A DNA stretch of 64,000 nucleotides from NCBI RefSeq assembly GCF_016019885.1, contig NZ_JAEANY010000003.1, forward strand, positions 124,001-188,000, given 5' to 3'. Below, piece by piece: positions 35,968 to 45,538 of the stretch. The DNA comes from Aurantiacibacter sediminis. Lineage in GTDB: Bacteria; Pseudomonadota; Alphaproteobacteria; Sphingomonadales; Sphingomonadaceae. The translations under genes were made by a program, and so were the position numbers. The notes under the pieces are model-generated. The model worked only from the letters and a program-made list of their open reading frames with translations. It did no database searches and was not told the origin of the DNA. Within the stretch, counting starts at the first letter, position 1. Every line of letters starts with the position of its first letter.

Positions 35968-36595
35968 GGATGGTGGTTATAACGTCTGCGCCAAGTTTCT
36001 TGCGGATGCGGGTGACGAAGACTTCGATCGTGTTGCTGTCACGGTCGAAATCCTGGTCGTAAATATGTTCGATAAGCTCCGTCCGGCTCACCACCTTGCC
36101 CTTGTGGTGCATCAGGTAACTGAGCAGCTTATATTCCTGCGCGGTCAGCTTCACCGGCTCACCATTCAGCGTGACGCGGCCTGAGCGTGTATCCAGCCGG
36201 ACATCGCCTGCCGTCAGCTCGGAAGAGGCATTACCCGATGCACGGCGGATCAGGGCGCGCAGGCGAGCTATCAGCTCTTCGGTCTGGAAAGGTTTTGCAA
36301 GGTAATCGTCTGCCCCTGCATCCAGCCCTGCGACCTTGTCGCTCCAGCTATCGCGCGCTGTCAGCACCAGCACGGGGAATTTCCTCCCTTCCTTGCGCCA
36401 CATGCCCAGAACCGTCAGGCCGTCGATTTCGGGCAGGCCCAGATCGAGCACGGCAGCGTCATATTCTTCCGTGCTGCCGAGGAAATGGCCGTCCTCGCCA
36501 TCAGTGGAAAGGTCCACCGCATAGCCGTTCTGTTCCAGTGTCGATTTGAGTTGCTGGCCGAGAGTAGGCTCGTCCTCAACAATCAGAATGCGCAT
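35918..36595 (-). CDS. OmpR-family response regulator (PhoP-like)
   Basis: 225 residues: receiver domain with acidic pocket EDEP (8-10), phospho-acceptor Asp 51 (AVLDLGLPE), and Lys in LAKPF near 101; then a winged-helix DNA-binding domain ending HIYDQDFDRDSNTIEVFVTRIRKKLG (in family blocks). Partner of the downstream kinase. Preceded by a PepSY protein gene; PepSY-regulator-kinase order is common in Alphaproteobacteria and suggests the PepSY protein is a target or modulator. Confidence 0.94.
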   Translation of the reverse strand: MRILIVEDEPTLGQQLKSTLEQNGYAVDLSTDGEDGHFLGSTEEYDAAVLDLGLPEIDGLTVLGMWRKEGRKFPVLVLTARDSWSDKVAGLDAGADDYLAKPFQTEELIARLRALIRRASGNASSELTAGDVRLDTRSGRVTLNGEPVKLTAQEYKLLSYLMHHKGKVVSRTELIEHIYDQDFDRDSNTIEVFVTRIRKKLGADVITTIRGLGYSLDDPADAPRE

Positions 36596-36684
36596 CGAAT
36601 ATTCCCTGTACTGTGTCGCGCTGAGTGGTTGCGCCTACAACATGAACGCGTCAAGCAAGCAGCGAGTTTCCAATGGGGAGATAT

Positions 36685-37002
36685 TCAGCGCGATACGCGC
36701 AGGACGCGTGCTGTCTGCGCATCCACGTCGACCCAGATCATCCGGCCATTGCGAATGAATTTAAGGCGATAGACCTGCGCGATGGGATCATATTCGAAAC
36801 CGATATACTCATCATCCTCGCGCATTTGCGGGATGATGCGGCGTTCGATTTCACGAATAGGCATGTTGCGGCCAGCCTGCATTTCCGCACGCGCAGAGTT
36901 CTGGTCACCGCGTTCACGGTCAAAAGATTGCGCAGACGCAGGCGTGCTCCACGCCGAAAGGGCGCAGGCAGCAGCAGCAAAGATGGCGATCGGCTTCAAC
37001 AT
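36685..37002 (-). CDS. PepSY-domain periplasmic protein
   Basis: 105 residues with a signal peptide (about 1-24, STPASA then Gln). The body has a PepSY fold: IREIERRIIPQMREDDEYIGFEYDP, then VYRLKFIRNGRMIWVDVDAQTARVLRV (each a family block). PepSY domains often inhibit proteases or sense at the periplasmic face. I start at MLKPIAIFAA, since a much longer frame upstream has no signal-peptide sense. First gene of a run leading to the two-component system 89 bases downstream. Confidence 0.8.
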   Translation of the reverse strand: MLKPIAIFAAAACALSAWSTPASAQSFDRERGDQNSARAEMQAGRNMPIREIERRIIPQMREDDEYIGFEYDPIAQVYRLKFIRNGRMIWVDVDAQTARVLRVSR

Positions 37003-37134
37003 GATGGTGGTTTGCCTAAAGATACGCCGTTGAACAAGAAGTGAATTTGCCACCATCCATGCGTTCAGCTTTATTGGCTGTTCCTTCGCGGACTGCTTGC
37101 CACACACCGCCCTCCCCCCTAATTGGCAGCGCGC

Positions 37135-38952
37135 ATGGCAGAACCTCCCATTCTCAGCCTCGAAGGCATCGGCTTGCAACAAGGTGGGCGCTGGCTGTTC
37201 GGTGATCCGTCATCAGGTGATGGCGAGGGGCTGGACCTGCATATCGGCCCGCGCGACAGGCTGGCACTGATCGGTCGCAATGGCGTTGGCAAAACGACGC
37301 TGCTTCGCCTCATCACGGATGAAATCGAGCCGGATCGCGGCGTGCGCAAGGTAAAAGCGCATGCCAATATCGTCTGGCTGGAGCAGGAGCCGGATTTTTC
37401 CGCCCATAAGACGCTGATGGACTTCGCCCTTGCCGGCGATGACGCGCCGCCTGAACACGGCGTAGAGGCCATTGCCGGCCAGCTGGGCATCGACATGACG
37501 ACAGAGGCAGCGACCGCCAGCGGCGGCGAGAAGCGCCGCGCCGCAATCGCCCGCGCGCTGGCGCAGGAGCCCGACCTGTTGCTGCTCGATGAGCCGACAA
37601 ACCACCTCGATCTTGCTGCCATCGACTGGCTGGAAACGTGGCTTGAGCGGTTCAAAGGCGCGTTCATTGTCATCAGCCACGACCGCACCTTCCTGAAACG
37701 CCTGACCCGGGCCACACTTTGGCTGGACCGCGGCAGTATGCGGCGCAAGGAAGTTGGCTTTGGCGGCTATGAGGCGTGGGAAGAGCAGGTCTATGCCGAA
37801 GAGGCGCGCGCGGCAGAAAAGCTCGATGCGAAGCTGAAGATCGAGGCGCATTGGCTTGAGCGCGGCGTCACTGCGCGGCGCAAGCGCAATATGGGCCGTT
37901 TGGAAAAGCTCTTCGAAATGCGCGCCGCACGCGCTGCGATGATCACGCCCGGCGGCACAGCCAAGCTCAAACTGGCGAGCGATGAGGATTTTAAAAGCAA
38001 GTCCGTCATCGTCGCGGAGGATATCTCCAAGACCTATGGCGATCGGCAGGTCATCAAGCCCTTTTCCTTGCGCATCCAGCGCGGTGACAGGATCGGTATT
38101 GTCGGCGCCAATGGCGCGGGCAAGACGACGCTTCTTAAAATGCTGACCAAGGAGATCGAGCCGGACACGGGCACCGTGACCCATGCCAAGACTCTCTCTG
38201 GCGTCTCCATCGATCAGCAACGCGCGCTATTGCAGCCCGAACTTACCGTGCGGCAGGTGCTGGCGGAAGGCGGCGACTGGCTGGATGTGCGCGGCAGCCG
38301 CAAGCACGTTCAGGCCTATCTGAAGGACTTCCTCTTCGACCCCAGCCTTATCGATGCGAAGATCGGCACATTCTCCGGCGGCGAGCAATCACGACTGCTG
38401 CTGGCGCGCGAGTTTTCCCGCACCTCCAATCTGCTGGTGCTGGATGAGCCAACCAACGATCTCGACCTCGAAACGCTTGACCTGCTGCAGGAAGTTATCG
38501 CCGACTATGAAGGCACCGTCCTGATCGTCAGCCACGATCGCGACTTTCTCGATCGCACGGTGACGGTGACACTCGGCCTCGACGGCAGCGGCACGGTCGA
38601 TATCGTCGCAGGCGGCTACGAGGATTGGCAAGCGAAGCGCAAACAGCGCACCCCGAAGAAAGCCAGGACAGACAAACCAACCGACGAAAAATCTGCGCCG
38701 CCCCCTCCCCCGCCGCCGAAATCGAGCAAACTGTCCTACAAGGACCAGCGCGATTACGAGCAATTGCCGAAGCGGATCGAGGAGTTGGAAACCCTTATCG
38801 GCAAAGGCGAAAGCGCGCTCGCCGATCCAGAGCTGTACAGCAAAGACCCGGACAAATTCGCGCGGATCAGCAAATCGCTTGAACTGGCGCGCGACGAAAA
38901 GGACGCGGCAGAAGAACGCTGGCTGGATCTTGCAGAGCGAGCCGAGAGCTAA
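37135..38952 (+). CDS. ABC-F family ATPase (Uup-like)
   Basis: 605 residues with two ABC cassettes: Walker A GRNGVGKTT and GANGAGKTT, signatures SGGEKRR and SGGEQSR, Walker B LLLLDEPTNHLD and LLVLDEPTNDLD, joined by a P-site linker. The C-terminus has a Lys/Pro-rich stretch (including PPPPPPPK) and a coiled-coil domain (LSYKDQRDYEQLPKRIEEL), the hallmark of Uup. ABC-F proteins act on ribosomes. A start four codons earlier (TTG) is possible. A second ABC-F, EttA, is at 61.7 kb. Confidence 0.9.
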   Translation: MAEPPILSLEGIGLQQGGRWLFGDPSSGDGEGLDLHIGPRDRLALIGRNGVGKTTLLRLITDEIEPDRGVRKVKAHANIVWLEQEPDFSAHKTLMDFALAGDDAPPEHGVEAIAGQLGIDMTTEAATASGGEKRRAAIARALAQEPDLLLLDEPTNHLDLAAIDWLETWLERFKGAFIVISHDRTFLKRLTRATLWLDRGSMRRKEVGFGGYEAWEEQVYAEEARAAEKLDAKLKIEAHWLERGVTARRKRNMGRLEKLFEMRAARAAMITPGGTAKLKLASDEDFKSKSVIVAEDISKTYGDRQVIKPFSLRIQRGDRIGIVGANGAGKTTLLKMLTKEIEPDTGTVTHAKTLSGVSIDQQRALLQPELTVRQVLAEGGDWLDVRGSRKHVQAYLKDFLFDPSLIDAKIGTFSGGEQSRLLLAREFSRTSNLLVLDEPTNDLDLETLDLLQEVIADYEGTVLIVSHDRDFLDRTVTVTLGLDGSGTVDIVAGGYEDWQAKRKQRTPKKARTDKPTDEKSAPPPPPPPKSSKLSYKDQRDYEQLPKRIEELETLIGKGESALADPELYSKDPDKFARISKSLELARDEKDAAEERWLDLAERAES

Positions 38953-38979
38953 ATCCCTGTAAAAACGGCGCGCCAAACG

Positions 38980-38995
38980 TTAGCGGCGCGTTAAC
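38980..38995 (+). promoter_or_regulatory. CtrA-like box (TTAG-N7-TTAAC)
   Basis: TTAG-CGGCGCG-TTAAC, one mismatch from the Caulobacter CtrA consensus TTAA-N7-TTAAC, 47 bases before the acidic-protein gene at 39043. A single short motif, so chance occurrence is possible. Confidence 0.35.
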
Positions 38996-39042
38996 CACGT
39001 TTCCTCACTTCGTTTGCACCAAAGCCGGGCAAACCCCTTGGC

Positions 39043-40554
39043 ATGGGCATTGCCTCCTCATCTGCATTGCGTGACGAGAACGCCGGCAACGGGCCTGCTT
39101 ATGGCAGTCTCGAAACGCTTGGCGCCCGTCCGAAGCCAAAGAAAAAGCCTGTGCTCGTGCTGGATCCGGACGAGCTCGCGCAGGCGCATGCCATGTTCCA
39201 GGATGCCTCGGCAGAGCTGATGGGCGAAGAGGTCGAGCGTCCGCAGCGCCCGGCGACAATCCTCGGCCTCGCGCCGATGGAAGATGACGATCTTGAGGAA
39301 ATGGGTCAGTCGGACGAGCCCGATGCCGAAGACGATGACGCCGTTCCCAATGCTGAGGACGTGCTTAGCCTTACGCGTCGCAAATCTGCGCCTGTGCTGG
39401 ATCACGGCCTTGATGATGCGATTGCCAATGACCTTCGCATGCAAACGCCCGACGCGGACCAGATCGCGGCCAGCGGAACCGATCCAATCAGCGGCGACGA
39501 TGATTTTGGCGGCTACGCCGATCCCGATGGCCCCATCGAAGACGATATCGATCTGGAAAATCGCATCTTCCCCTCGCTTCCGGTCCAGCCGGAATTGGCC
39601 GAAACCGAGAGCGAGCCTGCCGAAGCGGAAGCTGCACAAACGCCGCCCGCACAGCCTGTTGTCCCTGCCGAGCCCGAAATGTCGGCATCGGCCGAACCGA
39701 AAATTGCGGAAGAAATACCGCAACAAACCTCGTCGCTCGAAAGCCTGCAGGCCCGTTTGGCCAAACGCGACGCGGAAAACCAATCGCATGATTTCGAAAC
39801 GACCGAGCCCGGGGCGATAGAAAAGCCAAATAGCCGGGCCAGTCACTTTGCGCCGTCGCGCGAGGATGTCGAGGAGCTGCGGCAACGCCACAGCAAGGAC
39901 TGGTTCGAGCTGGACCGCGACGATGTCGAAAAGCGCGAATTGCAGGCATGGGCTGACGAAAACTGGCAGAATGACAAACCAGCATCGTCGGAAAATCGTG
40001 TGGATGCGCGAGAGACCGATAAGCCGCGCGCTACTGCGCCTGAGCCAATGGAGCCGCGCCCCGCACCTGCCAGGCCTGAACCAAAGCAATCGAGCGATTT
40101 CGCGCCGCCGCCTCCGGTACAGATGCAGCCGCCAGCGCAGAACGCTGAGTCGGAGCCAGAACCTCAGCCCAAGCCAGCCGTGCCCACGCCGGTCGCAAGC
40201 GATAAGGATCGTTGGGAAGAGGCGAAGCCTGCCGCGCCGATGGCGGAATCAGCCGATCACATCTCGCCGGAGTCCACCGAAGTTGCTGGGGACAACGCAG
40301 CCACCGCAGACATATCGGATGAAAGCTACACGCTGACGGATGACGATCAGACGGACGGCTATGCCTTTATGCGTGATCCGCGCTCGCGCCGCTCTGCCGT
40401 TACTGCCACTCCGCAAGGTCGCCAGAGTGCCCTTCGCGCGAAGCTGCTGCGCGATGCGGAGCGTGAAGCCGCCGAAAAGGCCGCCCGCCAAAGCCGGGCA
40501 AGCAATTCAGTGGTCCTGCGCTTCTGGAACTGGCTGCGCGGTCTGTTTGGTTGA
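39043..40554 (+). CDS. Large disordered acidic protein with a C-terminal amphipathic tail
   Basis: 503 residues, no recognised domain. The first 60 residues may fold (KPVLVLDPDELAQAHAMFQDASAELMG, in two helical parts). Most of the rest is acidic, Pro/Glu/Ala rich and predicted disordered, with runs such as EDDDLEE and PPPPVQMQPP. A conserved-looking patch near 270-310 (SREDVEELRQRHSKDWFELD) could be a helix. It ends in a basic helix (RQSALRAKLLRDAERE) followed by an aromatic, membrane-seeking tail VVLRFWNWLRGLFG. No signal peptide. Architecture suggests a cytoplasmic scaffold tethered to the membrane by its C-terminus; this is inference. Confidence 0.75.
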   Translation: MGIASSSALRDENAGNGPAYGSLETLGARPKPKKKPVLVLDPDELAQAHAMFQDASAELMGEEVERPQRPATILGLAPMEDDDLEEMGQSDEPDAEDDDAVPNAEDVLSLTRRKSAPVLDHGLDDAIANDLRMQTPDADQIAASGTDPISGDDDFGGYADPDGPIEDDIDLENRIFPSLPVQPELAETESEPAEAEAAQTPPAQPVVPAEPEMSASAEPKIAEEIPQQTSSLESLQARLAKRDAENQSHDFETTEPGAIEKPNSRASHFAPSREDVEELRQRHSKDWFELDRDDVEKRELQAWADENWQNDKPASSENRVDARETDKPRATAPEPMEPRPAPARPEPKQSSDFAPPPPVQMQPPAQNAESEPEPQPKPAVPTPVASDKDRWEEAKPAAPMAESADHISPESTEVAGDNAATADISDESYTLTDDDQTDGYAFMRDPRSRRSAVTATPQGRQSALRAKLLRDAEREAAEKAARQSRASNSVVLRFWNWLRGLFG

Positions 40555-41031
40555 TCAGCTGATCCGATAAAAATCCGCCACCCGGTCGAGCGCAAGTTTC
40601 AGCACCAGCTTACCGCTGCGCGCGGGCCAGCGTAGCGTCTTTTCCGCCACGGGCAGGGTTTCGCCTGCACACACCACGCGCCAGAGGATGTCTTCCAGCC
40701 CCCGACCCGCCTGTTGCAGCGCGCCATCGAAACGGGCTTTCGCGGCGATCTGACGTTCCGTGGGGGAAAGGCCATCGCCGCCCGAACCCTTGATCCGCAC
40801 CGGGTCCCACCGCATCGTTACATTCGCGCCAAGGCTCGCGCGTTCGTAATCGGCGCGCAGGCGTTCACCGGCATCGAAAAGCCGATCATCAAGATGGCCG
40901 TGCGCGTGCAACCAGCCTAGCGGGCTCTCTGCGACATTGACTGTGGCGCTTCGCCCCCTGCGGCCGGCACTGCCTTTGCGACGAGGCCCTTCGGCTGTCA
41001 GTTCCCGTTCGACAAGTTTGCGATGCTGCAT
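40555..41031 (-). CDS. DUF6456 domain protein
   Basis: 158 residues. A basic N-terminus is followed by the alphaproteobacterial DUF6456 block: NVAESPLGWLHAHG, FDAGERLRADYERASLG, and the C-terminal helical GLEDILWRVVCAGETLPVAEK, then WPARSGKLVLKLALDRVADFY. In other genomes this region is often joined to a helix-turn-helix; here it stands alone. The pattern suggests DNA or RNA binding but the role is unknown. Convergent with the acidic-protein gene with no gap between stops. Confidence 0.75.
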   Translation of the reverse strand: MQHRKLVERELTAEGPRRKGSAGRRGRSATVNVAESPLGWLHAHGHLDDRLFDAGERLRADYERASLGANVTMRWDPVRIKGSGGDGLSPTERQIAAKARFDGALQQAGRGLEDILWRVVCAGETLPVAEKTLRWPARSGKLVLKLALDRVADFYRIS

Positions 41032-41127
41032 GCTTTTTCCCTTCTGGCGACGCGCAGCCCTTGCAAAATCGAATCGGTTGTAGGAAAGCTATTTTTGCAA
41101 CCAATTCGGTTAATTGAGGGATGAAGG

Positions 41128-41700
41128 ATGATTAATCGCATTCGCGATATTCGTCGGCAAAAGGGTCTGACGCTGGCTGAGGTGGCCGCCGCATGTGAGC
41201 CGCCCACCACCGCGCAGACGATTGGCCGGTTGGAAACCGGCATGCGCAATCTCTCGCTCGTCTGGATGAACCGCATCGGGGCTGCACTGGGTGTCGACCC
41301 GGAAACGCTGGTGAAAGCGGAGAGCGAGAGCCAGCCGCAAGTCATCGCACGGCTGACCGATGCCGGAGCGGAAAGCCTGCCCTCCCCGCGCGATGCAATC
41401 CTGCCGACCGAATTGCTCGAAGGGGGATCGCTCGTGTGCCTCGAGATCGAAACGGGCCAAGGTGAATATCGCGGCGGAGACCAGCTCTGGATGCGGCAAG
41501 TCGCGCCTGAGGATGCCGGAAATCTGATCAATCGTGATGTTCTCGCCCCGCGATCGGGTGGGCGCTTCGCATTTGGCCGGTTGATAGATCGGCAGGGGAG
41601 CCTTGTCGGCCTGCTCCCGCCCGGAGTCGGGAAGCGGCAGATCGTAATCGACAGCCCGGCCTGGCTGGCCGTTGCCGAAATGCTGGTCCGCAAACTGTAA
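41128..41700 (+). CDS. XRE-family transcriptional regulator with C-terminal sensor-like domain
   Basis: 190 residues. N-terminal XRE helix-turn-helix at about 5-60 (IRDIRRQKGLTLAEVAAAC, QTIGRLETGMRNLSLVWM), then a beta-rich domain of about 110 residues. That domain resembles an S24-like peptidase fold in size and hydrophobic pattern (RDVLAPRSGGRFAFGRLI), but I cannot find a Ser-Lys pair with confidence. 96 bases from the divergent DUF6456 gene and 16 bases before the glycosyltransferase. Confidence 0.75.
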   Translation: MINRIRDIRRQKGLTLAEVAAACEPPTTAQTIGRLETGMRNLSLVWMNRIGAALGVDPETLVKAESESQPQVIARLTDAGAESLPSPRDAILPTELLEGGSLVCLEIETGQGEYRGGDQLWMRQVAPEDAGNLINRDVLAPRSGGRFAFGRLIDRQGSLVGLLPPGVGKRQIVIDSPAWLAVAEMLVRKL

Positions 41701-41716
41701 AGCCTTCTTGCCGCTT

Positions 41717-42910
41717 ATGCCCCGCATCCTATCGCTATCGACCCTGTTCCCCAATGCGCATACGCCGCGCTTCGGCACCTTCGTCGCGCGGCAGATGGAA
41801 ACGCTTGCCGCGACGCCCGATTGGGATGTCACCTTGATCAACCCCGTTGGAGTGCCGCCGATAGCTGCGGGCCGGTACAAGCCGATTGCCAAGGCAGCTG
41901 TGGATGGCGTGGAAGGCGGCGTGCAGGTCTATCGTCCGCGCTTCACCCTGTTTCCCAAATTCGGCGGGCGCTTTAACCCGGCAATGATTGCGCGTGCGGC
42001 GCTTCCCCTGGCGCGAAAACTTCATGCAGATCAGCCCTTCGACCTGCTCGATGCGCAATTCTTCTATCCCGACGGACCGGCGATTGCGCAGATTGCCGAT
42101 GCGCTACAATTGCCATTCAGCATCAAGGCCCGGGGGGCGGACATCTCCCACTGGGGCGCGGTTCCCTATGCCCGAAACGCGATGCTGGAGGCTGCCACTT
42201 CGGCTTACGGCCTGCTCGCAGTGAGCGAGGCATTGCGGCTCGATATGGGCGATCTCGGCATGCCGGTCGAGACAATTACCGTGCATTACACGGGCCTCGA
42301 TCACACGCTTTTCAAACCGCTCAACCGCGCGGAATGCCGCGAATGGATGGCGGAGAACCACGCCATGCAGCTCGCGGAAAATGAGAAGCTGGTGACGTCC
42401 GTCGGCGCGCTTATTCCGCGCAAAGGGCAGACGTTGCTCATTCAGGCGCTGGTCGAATTGCCCGATGTGCACCTTGCGCTGGTGGGCCGCGGGGATGATC
42501 GCACGGCGCTCGCTTCGGAAGCGCGGCGGCTGGGCGTTGCTAGACGCGTGCATATGCTCGGCAGCCTCGATCATACAGAGCTTCCCATCGTCCTGTCGGC
42601 AAGCAATGCCATGGCGCTCAATTCCGCGAGCGAAGGCCTGGCGAATGCGTGGGTGGAAGCGCTCGCTTGCGGCACGCCTATAGTCATCACCGATGTCGGC
42701 GGCGCGCGCGAGCTGGTGAAAAGCGACAGCGCCGGCCGGATTGTGGACTATGACCCGGATAACGAGCCGAGCGTTTTTGCCCGAGCAATCCGCGAAGTGC
42801 TCTATGCCGATTATTCGCAATACGATGTCGCCGCCAACGCCGCGCATTTCAGCTGGGAAGCGAATGCGGCGGCGCTGGCCGATTACTATCGCGGCCTGAT
42901 CGGCGGCTAG
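41717..42910 (+). CDS. Glycosyltransferase family 4
   Basis: 397-residue GT-B enzyme. N-terminal acceptor domain (MPRILSLSTLFPNAHTPRFG) and C-terminal nucleotide-sugar domain with VGALIPRKGQTLLIQAL, LALVGRGDD, and the EX7E-type loop NSASEGLANAWVEALACGTPIV. Donor and acceptor are unknown; exopolysaccharide or sphingoglycolipid synthesis would fit the group. The start MPRILSL is 16 bases after the upstream regulator. Its stop overlaps the secF stop by four bases, convergent. Confidence 0.9.
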   Translation: MPRILSLSTLFPNAHTPRFGTFVARQMETLAATPDWDVTLINPVGVPPIAAGRYKPIAKAAVDGVEGGVQVYRPRFTLFPKFGGRFNPAMIARAALPLARKLHADQPFDLLDAQFFYPDGPAIAQIADALQLPFSIKARGADISHWGAVPYARNAMLEAATSAYGLLAVSEALRLDMGDLGMPVETITVHYTGLDHTLFKPLNRAECREWMAENHAMQLAENEKLVTSVGALIPRKGQTLLIQALVELPDVHLALVGRGDDRTALASEARRLGVARRVHMLGSLDHTELPIVLSASNAMALNSASEGLANAWVEALACGTPIVITDVGGARELVKSDSAGRIVDYDPDNEPSVFARAIREVLYADYSQYDVAANAAHFSWEANAAALADYYRGLIGG

Positions 42911-43884
42911 ATTTCGCCGCGCGCTTTCTTTTCCTGACGGTCGGCCAGGGTCTCTTCAGGCACGAAGCTGTCAGATGTTACGCCCAGCCAGATCAGGATC
43001 GGCGCGGCCATGTAGACCGAGCTGTAAGTACCCACGAACACGCCGAGCACGATGGCCGCGACAAGGCCGAACAGGCTTGCTGGGCCAAAGAACAGCAGCG
43101 GCATCAGCGCGACAAACAGCGTCAGGCTGGTCATCACCGTCCGCGCGAGCGTCTCGTTCACCGACAAGTCCAGCAATTGGGGCAGCGGCATCTTGCGGAA
43201 TTTCTTCAGGTTCTCGCGGATGCGATCATACACCACGATCGTATCGTTCAGCGAGTAACCGATGATGGCAAGGATCGCGGCGATGATCTGCAGGCTGAAT
43301 TCGAGCTGGAACAGCGCGAACATGCCCAGCGTCAGCGAGACGTCGTGAAACAGCGCAAACAGCGCGCCCACACCGAATTGCCATTCAAAGCGGATCCAGA
43401 TGTAGACGCTGATCGCCAGCATAGCGAAGATGAGCGCATAGACCGATCTCTCACGAAATTCGCCTGCGACCTTTCCCGACACAGTCTCGTTGGCGTCCTG
43501 TCGGACGTTCTCGAATTCACTCTGGATCGTGCTGACGACTTCTTCGCCAATAGCCGTGGCAGCACCGGGCTGGTCCTCCACGCCTTCAGGCAGGCGCACG
43601 CGGATCGAGACCGAGTTGGGATCGCCGAAACGCTGGATCGTCGGCTCGCCATAGCCCAATTCGCCAAGCTGAGCGCGCAGCTCCACAATCGGGGCTTCCT
43701 CACGCTCAACAAAGGTCACGCGCACTTCCTGACCCCCGGCAAAGTCGACGCCGTAATTAAGGCCCTTCGTTGCCACCAGCGCCCAGCTTGCCGCGATCAG
43801 CAGGATGCTGATGACGTAAAACGGCATTCGCAGCTTCAGGAATTTGATATTTGTCGTTTCGGGAACGAGCTTGAGAAGTTTCAT
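42907..43884 (-). CDS. secF: Protein translocase subunit SecF
   Basis: 325 residues with six transmembrane helices. Signature blocks: NYGVDFAGGQEVRV, GYSLNDTIVVYDRIREN and the FGPASLFGLVAAIVLGVFVGTYSS region in two parts. SecDF uses the proton gradient to pull proteins through SecYEG from the periplasmic side. 16 bases after secD. Confidence 0.96.
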   Translation of the reverse strand: MKLLKLVPETTNIKFLKLRMPFYVISILLIAASWALVATKGLNYGVDFAGGQEVRVTFVEREEAPIVELRAQLGELGYGEPTIQRFGDPNSVSIRVRLPEGVEDQPGAATAIGEEVVSTIQSEFENVRQDANETVSGKVAGEFRERSVYALIFAMLAISVYIWIRFEWQFGVGALFALFHDVSLTLGMFALFQLEFSLQIIAAILAIIGYSLNDTIVVYDRIRENLKKFRKMPLPQLLDLSVNETLARTVMTSLTLFVALMPLLFFGPASLFGLVAAIVLGVFVGTYSSVYMAAPILIWLGVTSDSFVPEETLADRQEKKARGEI

Positions 43885-43900
43885 ATGTTTGTCCTCCCGC

Positions 43901-45511
43901 TCAAATTGCGATGTCGCTGGGGCGTTTGGCTTTCAGCCAACCGGCGACCCACATGCGGGTGAGAATGACAGCGGTGAACACGCTGGTGAACAGGCCGATG
44001 ATCAGGACGACGGCAAAGCCGCGAACCGGACCGGAGCCGAACATGAACAAGAGCACGCCAGCGATGAAGTTGGTCACGTTGGCATCGTAAATTGCGCGAC
44101 TGGCCTCTTTATAGCCCGTCTCAACCGCGGCGATCACGCGCCGCCCTCGCCTTCGCTCTTCACGAATGCGCTCATTGATCAGGACGTTGGCGTCCACCGC
44201 CGCGCCGACAGTCAGCACAAAGCCCGCAATACCCGGCAGGGTAAGCGTAGTGTTCATAAAGGCCATGATGCCGAGAACCATCAGCACGTTCAGGATCAGC
44301 GCGCCGGTCGAATAGATGCCGAAGCGGCCATAAGTCGCCATCATCAGCAGGATGACGAGCAGGGAGCCGATGCCCATCGCGATGCCACCCTTGATGATGG
44401 AATCGCGACCGAGGTCTGGCCCAACCGTGCGCTCCTCAATCACAGTCAGGTCGACAGGCAGCGCACCCGATCGCAGCTGGATTGCAAGGTTGTTTGCGCT
44501 TTCGACCGTAAAGCTGCCGGAAATCTGTGCCGAACCGCCAAGGATCGGCTCGTTGAAATTGGGAGCGGAGATCACTTCGTCATCAAGGATGATAGCGAAG
44601 CGGCGATTTACATTTTCGGTCGAGAGGCGCGCAAAGGTCGCGCCGCCCTGCGGATCGAACTGGATATTCACCACCGGCTCATTGGTATCGGGGCTGAACC
44701 CCTGCTGCGCGCCGGTAAGGCTTTCGCCGCTAATGCCGCCAAGCCGGTTCACGACCAGCACAGAGCCCGCAAAAGGGCTGTCTTCAGCGTAAGGCACGAT
44801 TTCCGTGCCCGGGATCGGATCGGCGCGCGCGGCTTCTTCCGTCATCTCATTCTGGCGGCGCGGGGCGACCAGCTTGAATTCGAGGTTCGCGGTTTCACCC
44901 AGCAAAGCCTTCAGCGCTTCGGGATCTTCGAGACCCGGCACCTGCACCACAATGCGATTGGGACCCTGGCGGATGATGGTAGGCTCGCGCGTGCCCAGCG
45001 CATCGATACGGCGGCGCACGACTTCGGTCGCGCTTTCCATTGCATCGTCGACAGCATTGTCGATACCCTGCTCGGTCTGGGTCAGGACGATGCGCCGGCC
45101 ATCGACCACTTCCAGCTGCCATTCGGCAACAAGGCCCGTGCCGTTGATAACTGGCAGCAGCTCTTCACGCGCACGATCGATATCGCTCGCATTTTCGAGC
45201 ATGAAGGACACTTGCCCGTCGAGCGTATTGAGCTCGCCAAATTCGATTTCCGGATCGGCATCACCCAGCAGCTGGATGACCGATTCCTCCATCGTTTCCA
45301 GCCGCTGTTCGGCCACTTGCGCCGGATCCGCTTCGAGCAGGATGTGACTGCCGCCGGCAAGGTCCAGCCCCAGATTGATCTGCGGCGCTTCCTCAACGAA
45401 GTCCGGCGCATCGACGCCCGTCATTGACAGGATCGAAGGAATGGCCAGAACGGCCAGTGCGAGCGTTACTGCCCAAAGCGAAATGCGCTTCCAGAGCGGG
45501 AAATCGAGCAT
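43901..45511 (-). CDS. secD: Protein translocase subunit SecD
   Basis: 536 residues: six transmembrane helices and a large periplasmic domain. LGLDLAGGSHILLEAD near residue 47 and the RND-like ending with PGIAGFVLTVGAAVDANVLINERIREE (family blocks). Partner of SecF; secD is preceded by yajC with 27 bases between. The classic yajC-secD-secF operon. Confidence 0.96.
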   Translation of the reverse strand: MLDFPLWKRISLWAVTLALAVLAIPSILSMTGVDAPDFVEEAPQINLGLDLAGGSHILLEADPAQVAEQRLETMEESVIQLLGDADPEIEFGELNTLDGQVSFMLENASDIDRAREELLPVINGTGLVAEWQLEVVDGRRIVLTQTEQGIDNAVDDAMESATEVVRRRIDALGTREPTIIRQGPNRIVVQVPGLEDPEALKALLGETANLEFKLVAPRRQNEMTEEAARADPIPGTEIVPYAEDSPFAGSVLVVNRLGGISGESLTGAQQGFSPDTNEPVVNIQFDPQGGATFARLSTENVNRRFAIILDDEVISAPNFNEPILGGSAQISGSFTVESANNLAIQLRSGALPVDLTVIEERTVGPDLGRDSIIKGGIAMGIGSLLVILLMMATYGRFGIYSTGALILNVLMVLGIMAFMNTTLTLPGIAGFVLTVGAAVDANVLINERIREERRRGRRVIAAVETGYKEASRAIYDANVTNFIAGVLLFMFGSGPVRGFAVVLIIGLFTSVFTAVILTRMWVAGWLKAKRPSDIAI

Positions 45512-45538
45512 GGCGGTGTGACCTGCTGCCTATCTGTG

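Noticed and set aside
43844-45427. 527-codon open frame antisense to secD
   Set aside because: Shadow of secD.
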